From Aquarana catesbeiana (taxonomy: Eukaryota > Chordata > Amphibia > Anura > Ranidae): 64,000 nt of DNA. Positions 34,401 to 44,155 of this stretch are shown here, one piece after another. The position numbers and the translations under genes are program-made. Position 1 is the first letter of the stretch. Every line of letters starts with the position of its first letter. Under the pieces are notes generated by a model. It searched no databases. It had not been told where the DNA came from and was given only the letters and a program-made list of their open reading frames with translations. The DNA lies in contig NC_133329.1 of assembly GCF_042186555.1 (NCBI RefSeq), positions 75,160,557-75,224,556 of the forward strand, read 5' to 3'.

Positions 34401-37400
34401 TATTGTTCATTTTACTTTATTTATTTTAGTTTGACACTTTTTTCCAAAAAAACATTTTTTTATCACTTTTTTTCCTATTACAAGGAATGTAAACATCCCT
34501 TGTAATAGGAATATGGTATGACAGGTCCTCTTTACAGTGAGATATGGGGTCAATAAGACCCAACATCTCACCTCTAGGCTGGGAAGCCTGAAATAAAAAA
34601 AAAAAAAAACGACCCTGGCTTCAATTGTAGCGGTAAGCCGGTAGAAGCACCTGAAGGCGGCGAGAGGAGGGGGACGTCCCCTCTCGCCTCCCGTAAGAAC
34701 GATCAAGCAGTGGAACAGCCGCTATGATTGTTCTTATGGTGTAGGGAATCGCCGGCTGAAAAAGCTGATATCTGAATGATGCCTGTAACTGCACCCATCA
34801 TTCAGATATCCCCGCACAAATGTCAAGGACGTTGTATGACGGTCAGCGGGCATGAAGTGGTTAAAACGCATTTTCTTTAACACAAAATTGTCCATTTATA
34901 CAGTATTTCTAACACATAGCATGTACATACCAAAAATGACCCCCCAAAATAGATTCTCCTACTCCTCCTGAGTACGGCGATGCCACATGTGTGAGACTTC
35001 CACAGCCTGGCCACATACAGAGGCCGAGCATGGCCGAGCATGGCTCAACATGGCAGGGTATCGCCGAGTATGACTGGGTATGGTTGGGTATGGCAGAGTA
35101 TGGCTGGGTATCACCGAGTATTGTAGAGTATCGCAGGGTATTGCGGGGTATTGCAGAGTAGTGCAGGGTATTGCAGAGTAGTGCAGGGTATTGCAGGGTA
35201 TTGCACAGTATTGCAGAGTAGTGCAGGGTATTGCAGAGTATTGCACGGTATTGCAGTGTATTGCAGAGTATTGCAGGGTATTGCAGGGTAGTGCAGGGTA
35301 TTGCAGGGTATTGCAGAGTATTGCAGAGTATTGCACGGTATTGCAGAGTAGTGCACGGTATTGCAGAGTAGTGCACGGTATTGCAGAGTATTACAGGGTA
35401 TTGCAGAGTATTGCAGGGTATTGCAGGGTATTGCACAGTATTGCAGGGTATTGCAGAGTAGTGCAGGGTATTGCAGAGTATTGCAGGGTATTGCACGGTA
35501 TTGCAGAGTATTGCACGGTATTGTAGAGTAGTGCACGGTAGTGCACAGTAGTGCAGGGTATTGCAGAGTATTGCAGGGTATTGCAGGGTATTGCAGGGTA
35601 GTGCAGGATATTGCAGAGTAGTGCAGGGTATTGCAGAGTATTGCAGAGTATTGCACGGTATTGCAGAGTAGTGCACAGTATTGCAGAGTATTGCAGGGTA
35701 TTGCAGAGTATTGTAGGGTATTGCAGAGTATTGCACGGCATTGCATGGTATTGCACGGTATTGCAGAGTAGTGCAGGGTATTGCAGGGTATTGAAGAGTA
35801 TTGCAGAGTATTGCAGGGTATTGCAGAGTATTGCAGAGTATTGCACGGTATTGCAGAGTATTGCAGAGTATTGCAGGGTATTAGAGTATGGAGGGATGGC
35901 TGAGCATGGATGGATGAATGTTACTGTATTTGTCACAGAGCAGCGCTGTGGGCACTACAGATCCAGCCCACAGCGATGCTGCCATCCGATCCCTCCCCCT
36001 CTCCTCTGACACTGTACTGATCGGTACACAGAGGGGAGGGAGGAACCGGTTTGTTTACATGTGATCGCTCTGTCATTTGATGGAGTGATCACATGGTAAA
36101 CGGCTGCGATCAGCGGCCGTTTACTGTGATCCGTGATGCGCCTGGTCCTCTGGACCCGGTGGTCACGGATGTTATCGGGGGCGTGCCCCAGGGGGCGCGC
36201 GAGAGCGGGATTCTGGGAGGACGTTCATGGACGCCCTCCCAGAATAAGCCGACCGCGCTGTAGCCGTCTTTCAGCTATGGCCCGGTCGGCAAGTGGTTAA
36301 TGGAATCTTATGTGAAATATGTGTAAATCTTGGCTGAAAATACTGGTAAACTCAGACTGGGAAAGGGAGAAGCAGCTCAAGCAGCCAATTAGTTGTGCCA
36401 GCAATGAGCCAGTTGATAGGATGAGAGAGAAAAGTGAAAGATTGACCATCGGTCTGCTTCTTATCCTTTTGCTGTTCATTCACTGGCTGGACTGGGGAAG
36501 GCCGAAACCCGTATGTGTTGCTGAACTGCAGCGGATATATATCAGGTCTCCTCTCCTGTCAGACAGAGCTGTGCTGTGTTAATCTGAGGACTGGATGGAC
36601 AGAGACAAATCCTTTGGCAGATGAATCAGCTCCCATATGTGTGATTCATATGTGTATTTAGCTGTTTGTTTGAAGTTCAGTTGATCTGGTGGTGACATGG
36701 GTGTGTCCTTCATCTATATATTCTGTGCCAAAAGATTTCCTCTTTTCCAATCTCAGAATGTTGAGAGGTACATATGGCTTTTCTTTTTTTCTTTTTTACT
36801 GTTTGTATCAATAAATGCTTCTTTCTAGTATTACCTCTGGTCAGACTGACCATATTAGAGTCTGCCGATCTCAGACCTCAGTCCGTTTCCCCCCAACTTT
36901 GAGGAACTGTTTTGTCCTCTTCTCTCCTAGGGAAAATTGGTGGCTGATCTTGCCAAGCGCCTGGGCCTGAAGCAAGTGGTATACAGCGGTCTTGAGAACG
37001 TGAAAAAGCTGACCGGTGGAAAACTGGGCGTCCATCACTTTGACAGCAAAGCAGAAGTGGAGGAATATTTCCGACACATTGGATGTCACATGACCAGCGT
37101 GAGGCTTTCCTTTTACTACGAGAACTTCCTAGGCGAATATAAGCCCCATAAGTGCGAAGATGGGAAATCCTATGCTTTAAGTATGTAGCTGAAAATATGT
37201 TATTTTTTTATTAGAATTTTTTTATTTGTATGATGGAAGACAGTATAGGGTGTGCACCCCAAATGTATTAAAACATGGACGGTGCTAGTAAAGCAGTGGA
37301 TGGTGTCAGTAGTTTTTTATTTTTACTTCCTTTATTCATTTATTATTTTTTACAATTTTTTAGGAGCCCTGTTGGAGGGCTTTAGTGAAATATCAGCAGG

Positions 37401-40400
37401 GGGGAATCTGCGCCGCACTGGCTGATTAGGGTGTGCCCAGGCACACCCGGCACACCACCTGCGCCCGCCTATGGCCTGCATTTAGATTGGAACTTTCGGC
37501 TGCCAGTGACAGTCAGCATCCAGCACTAAACTGAGGAGCGGAGATTATCAGCTCCTGGGCTTCTGATCATGCTACAGGGGGGGGGGGTTATCTTGTAGAA
37601 GATGACTGTAAACACAATGGGGTTGATTCACTAAAACTGGGGTGTGCACCATCTGGTGCAGCTCTGCATAGAAACCAATCAGCTTCCAGGTTTTGTTTCA
37701 AAGCTTAATTGAACAAGCTGCAGTTATTGGCTGCCATGCAGAGCTGCACCAGATTTTGCACTCTTTAGTTTTAGTAAATCAACCCAAATGCTTCCACATT
37801 GACACCATGTGTGGCACCATGGCACTTTCCCTTGTGCAGAGCTGAAGCCGCCCTTTCTTGCCTCTCCCTGCAGCAACTGATCACTCCTATAATGATCTAT
37901 TGTTGTATGATTGCTGTCAGCAATAGATCATTACTAGAAGGGATCTGTTGCTTCAGAGCTACATGGAAAATCTAAAGCTAATATAATAAAGCTAAATAAA
38001 GCTAAATTAAAAAAAGAAAATTTACTAAAAACTAAATTAGGGACGCAAAAGACATAAAAAATTTTAGTTTTTGAAAACCTGTGAAAAAGGCGCCACTGTG
38101 CTAATTTGTGCCCTTGTCAACCCGACATAATCTTATTTAACAATGTATACAAATAGATTATTGCATGCAACTTAACATCAGAAAGGGGAATAATTCTGTC
38201 CTAAAGTAAAATGCAAACCTTCACTGTATGTTTTACCACTATGTTATGTTACATAAAAATCATACTTATGTGATTTCCTTTTAATCAGCAGAAAATTTAT
38301 ATTTTTTTTAATCAAAATCTGCTGCCAAATTAAGATGAAAAAAATAAAAAAATAAAAAAAATAAACATTCTTTGACTCAAAATAATGACCTGGGGTCTCA
38401 TGTGGTTAAAACCACAGCAAGTTTTGAAATATATCTGTTGTCCTTCCCATGAGCTCTTAATTTCATGTGGTGAGATGAAAACCCTGCCTATGCTACACTG
38501 AAATCCCTGGTACGTGATACTGTACCTCAGTTTTTTTACTTAGGAAAAAGGGAATAAAGAATATAAATCATCTATTCAGCTGTTACGGGTTTTCAGGAGA
38601 GAGAGAGATAGGTTTATTCAATAAGCCAAAGAACAATGTCTTTATTAAAATGGTATCTAACTGGATGCCATTGGCTACTGCAGTAGGAAGAAGCTCTGCA
38701 GGGGCGGGGATTAATTAACAATTGTATGTAGAACTGAAAATGTTAGGCCATATCAATACTGAAAATAAACAAAAAATATAAGGGGAGCGAGAAAGAATGA
38801 GGAGAGAAGTGAAAGATGGACACTGCCTGAATAAAGCTGAAATTATATTTTTATCTATGTTGATATTAGACCTGCCGATGGGTGATGTCCCCCTGGATGG
38901 GATCTCGGTAAAGGATTTAGGTCCATGTGTTGTCACTATCCTGAAGCATCCATCCCACTATGGCGGGAAGAATATCGGACTCAGCGCAGAAAAGTTAACG
39001 GTGGCACAATACGCACATATTATGTCTGAAGTCACCGGAAAGACCATCAAAGATGCCAAGGTAACAATCACTTTACATATATACATATGTGGTAGCTCTT
39101 TGTTACAGATTTCCAGTCATCTGCACAATGCTCTAAGTTGTGCTAGAAGTAGGAAGCCTTATCTGTACTGATTCATGTCATCCCTTGCATACCAGCTGAA
39201 ATTTCAAATCAGAAACAAAGATGACTGACACAAATTCCTGTCTTATGTCATTTTGACTCTTGCGTACATTTAATTACAGACAGTCAGGGTCAACTTCCCG
39301 CGTGGCCAGCATATGCATAATGCAAGTGTGACACTTTTAGTCAGTTACTTCATAATCTGATTCAAGTAATATCGATAGAATTTTTTTTTTTAAGGATTTT
39401 TACAAAAGGCTTTGTGGTATAGTAAAATTCCAAACTTTTCATGTATGTTTTTGTATAAATAAAAACACAGAAAAGCCAGCTAGAACCCGAGAACTGCAAA
39501 GTGGTGTATGGCGCCAACGTATAGTGTTAACTACTGTATGTAAAAAAAAGTAAATCTTTAGAAGAAAAATGAATAAAAGATGAAAGAAAATCACTCTTGG
39601 TGAAAAAAAGTTTAAAGCCTCGTGCACACGATCAGATTTTTGGACAACCGTTCGCCCCTATTTTGTGGCATGCTAGTCTCATGTCGAAAGTGAAGAGGTT
39701 ACTCACTATACGAAAATTTTCGTACGACAGAATACAGCTTCAGAAGGCACGTAATGTGTTGAATAGTTTTGTATGCATTCTTTCTTTTCTGAGCATGCGT
39801 AGTCTTAGGCTTACAATTTTTTTCGTACGAAAACCGTACTAATGAAACAAAAATCGGACGTTGAGTTCACATCCAACAAAAATCTTATAGTCTGCACATC
39901 CAGCTTTTGTCTGGTACTTACTACTGCACCTCAGTTTTTTTACTTAGAAAAAAGGGAATAAAGAATATAAATCATCTATTGAGCTGTTACGGGTTTTCAG
40001 GAGAGAGAGATAGGTTTATTCAATAAGCCAAAGAACAATGTTTTTGTTAAAATGGTATCTAACTGGATGCCATTGGCTGCTGCAGTGGGAAGAAGCTCCG
40101 CAGGGGCGGGGACTAAATGAACAATTGTATGTAGAACTGAAAATGTTAGGCCACATCAGTACTGGACCGCAATCACTGTCAAAAACACCATGCTAACGAT
40201 CCAAAAATCGTAAGATCGTTCGCCGGACTAAATTTTTCTTCTGATTTTCATATCGTGTCTACGGGCCTTAAGGGGTAAACCCTATCAGAAAGTTTCTGTA
40301 GTATTGGCTGCTAGTGATGGCGAGACTTCAGGAGTGGGCTGGGGATCTGGAGACTGTGAAAACATGAGGACAAGGAAAAGGAGAGACGCGTCAAACCACT

Positions 40401-42474
40401 CCTAGTGCAGCACCGTTTTAATAAACGGTAACAAAATGATAACAATATAAAATGCACTCACATAGTGCTCAGTGGGTGAGGGCTTGCCAGATGCAGTGGT
40501 AGAGGGAGCTGCCGGTGGATCCTATGATGTTCACCACAAGCACCGGGTGTCAGCTGAAGCTGCAGCCTTAAGGGGACTTGGGAAGACGTCGGCTCGGTCT
40601 CTCGATGTGGAGGTATTCCGGAGCTGTCAGCCTGGGTGCCACCTACCACCAAGCCCTCACCCGCTGAGCTCTATGTGAGTGCATTTTATATTGTTCTCAT
40701 TTTGTTACCATTTATTAAAATGATGCTGCACTAGGAGTGGTTTGGTGCTTCTCTCCTTTTCCTTGCCCTCCTGTTCTTGTATAGGCATTAATAAAATTAC
40801 CTTCAAAGGGTAACTCCACTTTCCTGGGGGAAAAGAATAGCAAATAAAGAAAAAATAATATAGCGCATATGATTGCGACACTAATCATTTTGTAATTGAA
40901 TGTTATTAAAAATTACCTTTCCTTTTCAATCTGCGGCCAATGTAACTTTCTGAGAATACATTGCAATATAACTACCTGGAGTTTTCTGTACACAGAATGT
41001 GTACTTACCACTCCCTAGAAACATAATTTCCTGCTTGTGTGATTGGCTCAGCAATTTTCCCAGAAGTCTGCCTAAGATACAAGTCAGAATTCAGGCATCC
41101 CCTGCAACAAAAATATAATTTTTTGAGAGATACTTTCAATAGGAACCCGTCTAAAGGGATGCAGGCCCAGCAGATTTACTCATTAGTGCCCTTGCAACTA
41201 CGCGCACCCCGTCCCCTGGAGATGATACAGGGAATGGGTGGCACTAGGGAGCATGGGCCACCAGCAGGTATGGAATACTTTGTGGAAGACTGCAGAGCCG
41301 GGTCTGGGGGTGCAGGAGTCCTGGAACTGGTGGAATTCCCAATGTGGAGTAGGAAAAACTGTAAGCAAGCAGAGGGTCAAACACAAGTAATAGACAAGGC
41401 AAGTCCGTATAGGCAGGCCGGTGGTCAAACACTGGTGGCAAGCAGAGGAAGTCCGTTAAACAGGCCGAGGGTCAATCCAGGAGAGAAGTAGCGTGGTGAG
41501 AACAGTCCGGGTCACAACAGGAGATCACGTAAGCATAAACAGGAAACAGGAACTAACAGGAGCTGACGACAAACCAGCAATCCGTCTGAGTGCTGGAGCC
41601 GATTTAAATAGCCCCACCAGAGTGTCATGGTGGGCGTGCGCACCCGTGTGCTATCGCGCATGCGCGTGCGCCGCTCCATCGGACCGTGCGCACACATGCG
41701 CCAGAGCGCCAATCCACCGCGCACGCGCCCAGGGACATGGTGAATGCGGCTGGAGAGAACCCTTCTCTGACAGGCACAGAGAAACACACATGGTTCCCTT
41801 CAGAATAACAAAAGGTAGGAGGAATCTGCAACAAAGTTTGTTATAATCCCTGCAATGTATAATGATCACCCAAAGGGCAATGTTTTTTTCTCAACAAAAG
41901 TGGAGTGGAGTTAAAAATTAATGCAAAACTTAGAGACAGTGATTGGGAGGCACAGGGAAATGGGCTAATAAGGGAGGCTAGAGTCCGAAAGGTCTTTCGC
42001 CTGTTTCCTGGGTTGCTCAATCATTGGTTTCCAGTGTAAAGGAACATGTGTTGAATGTTACATAACATCATGTTAGAGAAGTTGGGGATCATCCCTTGAA
42101 TAACATCAAAAAAAGATCAAGATCTCCCCCCTATAGTTGGTCTATCATGAATGGAGCCAAATAGGTGTGACCTTATGGGTTCCTGAAAGAAGGGGCTGTG
42201 GGTTTATTCAATGAACTGTATGGGTTGGTAGGAGGGAGAGGGTCCAGAAGGCCAAGAATTAGTTCATAATCATATATCTACATTGCACCTTCAGATCCAC
42301 CCTGATGATTTCGAGAAGCGCTGCGCCCATGGAGTGAAGCACATGGCTGACATGTTTCGATTCTACATGACGAGACCAGAACGGGACGTGGAAATGACCC
42401 ACAAGCTCAACCCCAAGGTCAAGGCTTTCCGCCCTTGGATGGAGGAAAACAAGGCCGCATTCTGTAAAGAGTGA
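29752..42474 (+). CDS. NMRAL1: NmrA-like family domain-containing protein 1 (NADPH sensor), complete
   Basis: The CDS joins 29752..29791, 31456..31697, 36931..37180, 38870..39060 and 42295..42474, that is 903 nt or 300 residues plus stop; human NMRAL1 is about 299. All introns are GT-AG, with phases 1, 0, 1, 0. It is a soluble Rossmann-fold protein of the atypical short-chain dehydrogenase group. It binds NADPH and acts as a redox sensor; in human it restrains argininosuccinate synthetase and NF-kB signalling. The dinucleotide motif is G11-x-x-G14-x-x-G17, and Arg37 in VTRDP fits the residue that contacts the NADP phosphate. The VVYSGLENVKKLT and MTSVRL segments match the family. Exon 1B was chosen as first exon because it is nearest; exon 1A would give the same protein. 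The ARE-like promoter site suggests oxidative-stress control, which is inferred only. Confidence 0.96.
31456..31697 (+). CDS. NMRAL1: NMRAL1 exon 2
   Basis: The acceptor is TTTCTCTCATAG and the donor is ACCCAG followed by GTAAAC. It encodes residues 14-94, from GAQGNSVACALLEDC through NKEITQ, finishing the Rossmann nucleotide-binding beta-alpha-beta unit and carrying Arg37 of VTRDP. It starts in phase 1 and ends in phase 0. Confidence 0.96.
31735..31890. repeat. Short CTATTGTTGCTGGG repeat right after exon 2
   Basis: About seven diverged tandem units with the core TATTGTTGYTGGG and a (G)12 run near 31870-31881. It begins within 40 bases of the exon 2 donor. Confidence 0.75.
31911..32700. other. 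NMRAL1 intron 2, no gene recognised
   Basis: It contains a conspicuous segment at 31975-32060 with CATGCGCTGGACATGTTTCG. It resembles the centre sequences of frog foldback elements, but I see no clear element ends. Confidence 0.4.
32701..33008 (+). mobile_element. tRNA-derived SINE with L2-like 3' tail
   Basis: The head has tRNA-like box A (TGGCTAAGTGGTTAGCAC) and a weaker box B near 32741-32757. The middle has the widely conserved GCATGTTCTCCCTGTGCC and TCCTCCCACACT-CAAAGACATG core found in V-SINE-type elements. The tail AGATTGTAAGCTCC plus GTAAAGCGCTGCATAAAT matches the 3' end of the L2 LINE at 44156-44320 (read on minus). The shared tail implies mobilisation by that LINE. Confidence 0.8.
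33052..36300. mobile_element. Nest of TTAA-flanked (piggyBac-like) elements
   Basis: The outer ends are TTAACCACTTAACAACTGGG at 33052 and GGTCGGCAAGTGGTTAA ending at 36300. Both match the 9834-10473 element in inverted order. An extra end, CATGAAGTGGTTAA, closes at 34864, so a second element (33052-34864 or part of it) is nested or abutting. Interior blocks TGTGTGAGACTT and GCATATGCATACC occur on both sides of 34864 (33690-33800 and 34905-35010). No transposase frame survives. The whole lies in NMRAL1 intron 2. Confidence 0.7.
35040..35886. repeat. 10-bp minisatellite GTATTGCAGR inside the TTAA element
   Basis: About 84 tandem copies of GTATTGCAGG or GTATTGCAGA, with GTAGTGCAGG and GTATTGCACG variants. 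The left edge (35047-35110) shows diverged ancestral units such as GTATGGCTGG and GTATCACCGA that grade into the homogeneous array. All frames are open because the unit lacks stops; they are not genes. Confidence 0.95.
36301..36930. other. NMRAL1 intron 2 distal part, no feature recognised
   Basis: No repeat or coding match was recognised. The stretch ends in the pyrimidine-rich acceptor of exon 3. Confidence 0.4.
36931..37180 (+). CDS. NMRAL1: NMRAL1 exon 3
   Basis: The acceptor is TTCTCTCCTAG and the donor is TTTAA followed by GTATGT. It encodes GKLVADLAKRLGLKQVVYSG through DGKSYAL. It carries the conserved VVYSGLEN segment and the VEEYFRHIG-MTSVR helix-strand found in vertebrate NMRAL1. 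Reading on through the donor hits a stop within two codons, so splicing is required. It starts in phase 0 and ends in phase 1. Confidence 0.96.
37181..38517. other. NMRAL1 intron 3 with one full hairpin MITE
   Basis: Bases 37621-37786 are a complete CTGGTGCAGCT-family hairpin, bounded by GGTTGATTCACTAAAACT and AGTTTTAGTAAATCAACC. A G-run (37578-37587) and an A-rich block (38335-38365) flank unremarkable sequence. No other feature was recognised. Confidence 0.65.
38518..38761. repeat. 240-bp dispersed repeat, copy 1
   Basis: From TACTGTACCTCAG to GGCCATATCAATACTG. It is nearly identical and in the same orientation as 39922-40164. It lies in intron 3, about 110 bases before exon 4. Confidence 0.85.
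38870..39060 (+). CDS. NMRAL1: NMRAL1 exon 4
   Basis: The acceptor is GTTGATATTAG and the donor is GCCAAG followed by GTAACAAT. With the one base left from exon 3 it begins NLPMGDVPLDGISVKDLG and ends KTIKDAK. The GDVPLDGISV-DLG motif matches the family. The polypyrimidine tract is weak (TATATTTTTATCTATGTTG). It ends in phase 0. Confidence 0.95.
39061..39611. other. NMRAL1 intron 4 proximal part, no feature recognised
   Basis: Unremarkable A/T-rich intron sequence. I could assign no repeat ends or coding similarity. Confidence 0.4.
39612..40271. mobile_element. TTAA-flanked MITE carrying the 240-bp repeat, copy 2
   Basis: The left end TTAAAGCCTCGTGCACACGA and the reverse complement of the right end, TTAAGGCCCGTAGACACGA, are imperfect inverted repeats flanked by TTAA. 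Bases 39922-40164 inside it match the intron 3 repeat at 38518-38761. No transposase is visible. Confidence 0.6.
40371..40768. mobile_element. Foldback element, arms about 125 bp
   Basis: AAGGAAAAGGAGAGACGCGT and CAAACCACTCCTAGTGCAGCA at the left reappear inverted at 40723-40768. The arms continue to GGTGAGGGCTTG/CAAGCCCTCACC. The GACGCGTC motif at the left outer arm is typical of frog foldback elements. It lies in NMRAL1 intron 4. Confidence 0.75.
40799..41912. mobile_element. Inverted-end element containing an LTR-like, GC-rich insert
   Basis: The ends are AACTCCACTTTCC at about 40811 and AGTGGAGTGGAGTT at about 41901. The interior at about 41230-41772 is unusually GC-rich and ends CTTCTCTGACA, which on the minus strand begins TGTCAGAGAAG as an LTR would. 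No target-site duplication could be fixed, so the LTR reading is tentative. Short open frames here match no protein. Confidence 0.35.
42295..42474 (+). CDS. NMRAL1: NMRAL1 exon 5 (terminal)
   Basis: The acceptor is TTGCACCTTCAG. It encodes IHPDDFEKRCAHGVKHMADM, then the conserved FRFYMTRPERDVE and LNPK segments, and ends CKE before TGA at 42472-42474. This is the C-terminal alpha-helical part that packs on the Rossmann domain in the NMRAL1 structure. Confidence 0.96.
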   Translation: MHPDDFEKRCAHGVKHMADMFRFYMTRPERDVEMTHKLNPKVKAFRPWMEENKAAFCKE

Positions 42475-42498
42475 AAACAATGGAAAATATTTTTTTTT

Positions 42499-42504
42499 AA
42501 TAAA
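42499..42504 (+). terminator. NMRAL1: NMRAL1 polyadenylation signal AATAAA
   Basis: A canonical AATAAA lies 25 bases after the stop codon, with a GTGTATTATTGATC and GGTCTGT-containing region downstream. The 3' UTR would be very short, about 45 bases. Confidence 0.85.
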
Positions 42505-42519
42505 CCGTGAGCCAGGTGT

Positions 42520-43329
42520 ATTATTGATCATTCCGTGGTCTGTATCTAACATCTAACTGACACAGTTGGATCCACACTTGGCTGGTGACAGGCCAGAACA
42601 GGGAAAGAAAAAGTAGAACATAGAGAAATATTCCCACACTTGACTATACCATATTTAATTATTGAATTGAGTTTATCTTTATGTATATGATATATAAAAC
42701 AAAGAATACATCAAAGGGCCAGTCCACTCAAACATGATAATGTTGTTATAGATGAGTCTAAAAACCTGAGGGATCTTCAGGCCCTATATGTACTGGGGAC
42801 TACAGTAATAAGGTCTCCCCAAAGCCGGTCATACATGTCACGTTCCCTTACAATCACCATTAGATTTACCAATAATTGTGTGGTACAATGGTCCGTCTGT
42901 ATATAAATTTAACAGATTATTTGAGTAGGCCCTTGTTTCTAAATCTAATGCCAGCCACACCAGTTAAGATCTCATTTTGCAGCTTTCGCACACCTGCCTT
43001 TAGACTTACAAATTAAATTAAAGTATGAGGATCTAACTGGATAACCCTTTCCATTCTTATCCAATCAGGGAGGCCCTTGCACTACACAGTTGTGTAGAAA
43101 GTTCAAAGAGACCCTGTCATTAAAGTGGTATTAATCCCCAAACCAAAAATGTGATATATTGCAGCTTACCAAACATTAGATGTTGTGGCTCCATTCGTTT
43201 TCATCATTTTAATGGTTCATATGTAAGTTAAAAGAAAATGTTCTTCTGCGCTACTAATATAAAGTACGTTCTATATATTAAATCTAAGAGGTTACTGCTT
43301 AACACCAACTGTTATTAGCAGACCAGAGT
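42520..43329. other. Downstream of NMRAL1, no feature recognised
   Basis: A/T-rich intergenic sequence without a recognised gene or repeat end. Confidence 0.45.
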
Positions 43330-43452
43330 AAAAAGAAAAATATGTGAAGCGCTCCCTCTTTTCCAAAAAAATACTATGTGGTGTAAATACAAAATAAATA
43401 AAATAAAGTAGTGACCCCTAGGGGGAGTATTGCATATGACACCAAAAATATA

Positions 43453-43929
43453 TTAAAGTGGAGTTCCACCCAAAAACGGAACTTCCACATTAAGGGAAGG
43501 TGACCCCCTGACATGCCACATTTGGCCTGGCCTTTTTTTTGGGGGGGGAGGGGGGGAGTGGAAAGTATTTTTTTAGAGGGTTCACACTCCCACTTCCTCC
43601 CGGCGCACCGCAGGACCGTAAGGGAGACCACCTCTCCCCCCTCCCTCTCGGCAATCATCTGGGACACGTCACAGGTCCTAGATGATTGCCCGGCCAGTTA
43701 CGGCGTGCCACGTGGCTCGCGCATGCGCAGTGCGCGCCTGGCTGTGAAGCCACAGCTGGGCGCCCACAGTGACAATGCCAGTGCAGCAGAGAGGAGCGAG
43801 AGACTAGCGGGGTTTCGTTTCCCCGCTTTGCTGGACCCTGGGACAGGTAAGCGTCTGATTATTAAAAGTCAGCAGCTGCAGTATTTGTAGCTGCTGACTT
43901 TTATTTTTTTAAGCGGAACTCTGCTTTAA
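43453..43929. mobile_element. TTAA MITE with proven empty site
   Basis: TTAA at 43453-43456 and at 43926-43929 flank a 469-bp body with ends AGTGGAGTTCC and (complement) AGCAGAGTTCC. The opposite palindrome arm, reverse-complemented, reads ATATATTAAATATATC with a single TTAA, so it is the pre-insertion site. The centre-right has a perfect hairpin, AAAAGTCAGCAGCT/AGCTGCTGACTTTT. A TTAA duplication indicates piggyBac-type transposition. Confidence 0.85.
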
Positions 43930-44155
43930 ATATATCACAATGAAAGTGGTATGTGCAACCAGTGACCTCTAGTGGGTACAAAACTTATAACACATATATA
44001 TGTCAGACAAAGTCCATTAATCCAGTGATATCTTCTGTGAACCAATGCTGTCCACACACAATCCAATAGTGAATGATAACAAATGAGTGACTTAACACCA
44101 CGTGGATCCTCCACCAGTCACACTATGCGCTCACCTCCCAGAGGGGCCCCCAATT

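Noticed and set aside
34909..35936. NTLQYSAIPC-type repeat proteins on the minus strand
   Set aside because: By-product of the 10-bp array inside a transposon.
41039..41491. 150-codon GC-rich frame in NMRAL1 intron 4
   Set aside because: Inside an LTR-like, repeat-bounded segment, with overlapping open frames on both strands and no domain.
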